Source: Pseudomonadota bacterium (GTDB lineage Bacteria; Bdellovibrionota_B; Oligoflexia; Oligoflexales; JAPPIL01). From it: a DNA stretch of 8,389 bases. Positions 6,821 through 8,389 of this stretch are shown here, one piece after another. The notes under the pieces were generated by a model that saw only the letters and a list, made by a program, of their open reading frames with translations, had not been told where the DNA came from and made no database searches. The position numbers were made by a program, and so were the translations under genes. The stretch spans positions 1 to 8,389 of the forward strand of contig JAPPIL010000069.1 of the NCBI GenBank assembly GCA_028877195.1, in the 5' to 3' direction. Each line of letters opens with the position of its first letter. Positions within the stretch are counted from its first letter, which is position 1.

Positions 6821-8145
6821 CAACTCACCTCACCTGCCTGTTCTACCTGCACGATAGGCTCATTACCTAAAAACTTCCGCGTGATGTTAACGCTTGCATC
6901 GGTTGCGACTAATACATCATCTTCAATGCGCATGCCACCGAGCGGCAGCAGTCTGTCGATCAAACGCCAATTCAAGCGCTGGTCTTGGCGATGTTCAGCC
7001 AACAGCATCGGAATAAAGTAAATACCAGGTTCAATGGTAATCACTTCGTCAACGGCAAGCTCTTCACGGAAACGCAGCTTCGCAAAAATTTCCAAAATCG
7101 GCTTTTGCGGTGCAACCGCAGGCGCAGGGTTAACACCATTGACATCATGCACCTGCACCCCAAGCATGTGCCCAAGTCCATGCGGGAAGAACAGTTTCGT
7201 TAAGCCTGTGGCAATCGCTTCTTCTGCGTTCACACGCAGCACATCGGTATCTTTAAGCAGAGCAGCTATTTCTTCATGCGCTTGAAAATTTAAATCATAA
7301 AAGTTTTTACCTGCAATTGCCTGCTGGCACAGTTTTTGTTGAGCAACCTCTAAACCTGATAACAGAGCAGCAAAAGTCGGCTCAACATCCGCTCGCACAT
7401 AGGTGCGGGTAATGTCAGCACAGTAATTAAGATAATTAGCACCACAATCAGCTAACAGGAGACGAAAGTCGCACTTGTCGCGACGCTTATGCTGGTAGTG
7501 TAGAATGGCTGACTTTTCATCACCCGCAACGATATTCTGATACGGAAGTTCAAACACGTCATGGCTGATCGCTTGCAGATACTGAAGATGGGATTCAAAT
7601 TCCGACATGCCCGCCGCAAAGCAAGTGCGCAACCGCTGATGCCCACGCGCCGCGGTTGCATTCGCAGTCGTGATACAGTCAATTTCATAAGCGGTTTTCA
7701 CGCGCCGACTAAAGTCCAGTTTAGCCAATAGTTCAGGTGGATTTATCGCCGCGGCAGTCGGCAACCAGGCAGCGTCCTTACCGATATAAGCAAGACTAGA
7801 CGCAGACTTGATGCGAGCAAGCATTGCCTTTTGATCGATGACCTTGAAACAATCTTGCCATGACAAGTCCTGTTCCTCACTATCAACCCAAATAGACTGC
7901 TGTTGATGAATGTAGAGACATGCCGCACCCGTATCGTCAACCAACAAGACATGCCCCTCTGAATGCAGCGGACACCAGCGGGCAAAGTGCGGCAACATCC
8001 GAAACGGCACGGCGATGTCTTGCGCAAAGTATACTTCCGATGCACCAGCAAACAGCACCACCGCATCATACTGTTGCGCCTGTAAGATACGAGCATAGAG
8101 AGATGAGAGCTTCAAGATGTGCTGGCGATAGAGGTCTAATTTCAT
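6820..8145 (-). CDS. pepQ: Xaa-Pro dipeptidase PepQ (prolidase, M24B)
   Basis: Cytoplasmic metalloenzyme that splits dipeptides with C-terminal proline; E. coli PepQ can also hydrolyse some organophosphate esters. The 441-residue product matches PepQ length (about 443) and both domains: an N-terminal creatinase-like domain (1-150, with YFAQDIAVPFRMLPHFARWCP) and a pita-bread catalytic domain. The five dinuclear-metal ligands are visible: Asp233 (LADCG), Asp244 (CADITRTY), His326 (PHGLGHMLGVQVHD), Glu372 (TIEPGIYFIP) and Glu408 (GGMRIEDD). MSEFESHLQYL and LPYQNIVAGDEKSAILHY also match PepQ. The ATG at 8145 has AAGGGA about eight bases upstream. It is the first gene of the minus-strand unit and its stop overlaps the next start, so the division genes downstream probably depend on its promoter. 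A prolidase ahead of division genes is unusual. Confidence 0.96.
   Translation of the reverse strand: MKLDLYRQHILKLSSLYARILQAQQYDAVVLFAGASEVYFAQDIAVPFRMLPHFARWCPLHSEGHVLLVDDTGAACLYIHQQQSIWVDSEEQDLSWQDCFKVIDQKAMLARIKSASSLAYIGKDAAWLPTAAAINPPELLAKLDFSRRVKTAYEIDCITTANATAARGHQRLRTCFAAGMSEFESHLQYLQAISHDVFELPYQNIVAGDEKSAILHYQHKRRDKCDFRLLLADCGANYLNYCADITRTYVRADVEPTFAALLSGLEVAQQKLCQQAIAGKNFYDLNFQAHEEIAALLKDTDVLRVNAEEAIATGLTKLFFPHGLGHMLGVQVHDVNGVNPAPAVAPQKPILEIFAKLRFREELAVDEVITIEPGIYFIPMLLAEHRQDQRLNWRLIDRLLPLGGMRIEDDVLVATDASVNITRKFLGNEPIVQVEQAGEVS
6824..6835 (-). promoter_or_regulatory. Ribosome binding site of the lipoprotein gene, inside pepQ
   Basis: The minus strand reads AGGTGAGGTGAG here, two tandem near-consensus Shine-Dalgarno cores within the last codons of pepQ; the nearer GAGGTG is five bases from the ATG at 6820. 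Together with the TGATG overlap it supports the ATG over the TTG at 6823 as start, and it suggests strong initiation in addition to coupling. Confidence 0.6.
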
Positions 8146-8177
8146 TAGGAAGTTCCCTTGTTTTTAATGAAAACTTT

Positions 8178-8202
8178 AGTTTGCTTGTGATTATACCAAA
8201 CT
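8178..8202. repeat. Short inverted repeat bracketing the pepQ -10 box
   Basis: AGTTTG (8178-8183) and CAAACT (8197-8202) are perfect 6-base arms separated by 13 bases that contain the -10 element. The position, from the -10 to the predicted start point, is where an operator could lie. Six-base arms arise by chance often, so this is only suggestive. Confidence 0.25.
8190..8198 (-). promoter_or_regulatory. Extended -10 promoter for the pepQ-to-fabD operon
   Basis: On the minus strand this reads TGGTATAAT: a perfect -10 hexamer (8195-8190) with the TGn extension. No good -35 hexamer sits 16-18 bases upstream; the nearest TTG-type hexamer is about 25 bases away, which fits an extended -10 promoter. 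The start would be near 8183, giving a leader of about 38 bases. The region up to the IS end at 8276 is AT-rich and holds another TATAAT on the same strand (8263-8258), a weaker alternative. Confidence 0.6.
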
Positions 8203-8275
8203 TGCATGAGTTTATAATGTTAACAAGTATAAGAATAGGTGTTTATTGATGTTTTTAATTATAAGGGGGGGCAGT

Positions 8276-8389
8276 GGGCTTTGTTGCATAACTAACATCT
8301 CTTTTTTTCTTACGGAGGGCTTTCCCCCCTCCGAACCTCCCCCCTCTTCCATCTTGCTCCGTGCAGCCAAGTTATTGAGGCACAAAACC
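8276..8389. mobile_element. Inward-facing IS end (right copy) and adjoining IS interior
   Basis: Starts with GGGCTTTGTTGCATAACT and matches the left copy in inverted orientation: 25 perfect bases (8276-8300) and AAAGCCCTCCG on the other strand (8313-8323). A T-run lies between them. Bases 8324-8389 run to the window end and should be IS interior; they show no recognisable transposase motif. The IS edge lies 131 bases upstream of the pepQ ATG, so the operon promoter is intact. IS5-family membership is inferred from the terminus only. Confidence 0.7.
8313..8333. other. GC-rich hairpin inside the IS end
   Basis: CGGAGGG (8313-8319) and CCCTCCG (8327-8333) form a perfect 7-bp stem with a 7-base loop. 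On the minus strand, RNA leaving the IS would carry this stem followed shortly by A-rich rather than U-rich sequence, so it is not a normal terminator there; for plus-strand transcription the T-run lies before, not after, the stem. It may insulate the IS from read-through or mask the transposase translation start, as in some ISs, but this is inference. The mate arm is degraded in the left copy. Confidence 0.45.

Noticed and set aside
8210..8388. Open minus-strand frame running through the right IS end as the transposase 3' end
   Set aside because: It runs out of the IS across its tip into the pepQ upstream region, with Gly/Lys-rich low-complexity content and no DDE motif; too short and featureless to call.
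1..8389. CRISPR array, tRNA, rRNA, riboswitch, toxin-antitoxin or phage defence system
   Set aside because: No spaced direct repeats, no cloverleaf or conserved RNA core, and every coding region is assigned to housekeeping or envelope genes.

Overview
This 8.4-kb window is a single block of chromosome-like genes bounded on both sides by the same insertion-sequence end, facing inward in mirror-image orientation (94-139 and 8276-8323). The sequence outside the left copy (1-93) is homopolymer-rich and looks like poor-quality or corrupted sequence. The window therefore behaves like a whole contig or segment broken at two copies of one multi-copy IS. The host is a diderm, proteobacterial-grade organism with about mid-40s to 50 percent GC by eye: it has FtsQ/FtsA/FtsW, a PepQ-type prolidase, a lipoprotein signal and Sec signal peptides. 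Finer taxonomy is uncertain. PepQ is typical of gammaproteobacteria. The exported nuclease-like protein (FYNVENLFD near its start, an ETDW motif) and the small glycine-rich membrane protein (GMGLGHMVQ) remind me of proteins seen in Bdellovibrio-like bacteria. That is recollection, not a search result.

Layout. On the plus strand, after the left IS end, is one small exported/membrane protein gene of unknown function (219-713). All other genes form one minus-strand unit read from right to left: pepQ (8145-6820), a lipoprotein with two predicted membrane helices (6820-5855), an exported endonuclease/exonuclease/phosphatase-family protein (5799-4681), ftsW (4684-3563), ftsQ (3566-2796), ftsA (2799-1642) and fabD (1605-703). 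Stops and starts overlap as TGATG, GTGA, ATGA and ATGA; the two gaps are 55 and 36 bases. These overlaps strongly suggest one transcript with translational coupling. A likely extended -10 promoter lies just upstream of pepQ. fabD and the plus-strand gene converge and overlap by 11 bases.

Function. Three genes encode cell-division proteins: the SEDS glycan polymerase FtsW, the periplasmic linker FtsQ and the actin-like membrane tether FtsA. fabD supplies malonyl-ACP for fatty-acid synthesis. The division cluster is abbreviated: the murG/murC/murB/ddl genes usually found between ftsW and ftsQ are missing, and fabD sits where ftsZ normally follows ftsA. The two unnamed envelope genes fused to the front of this operon are the most interesting content, especially the lipoprotein with two membrane helices. 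I found no tRNA, rRNA, CRISPR array, phage gene, toxin-antitoxin pair or recognisable defence system, and nothing that amounts to a clear new system.
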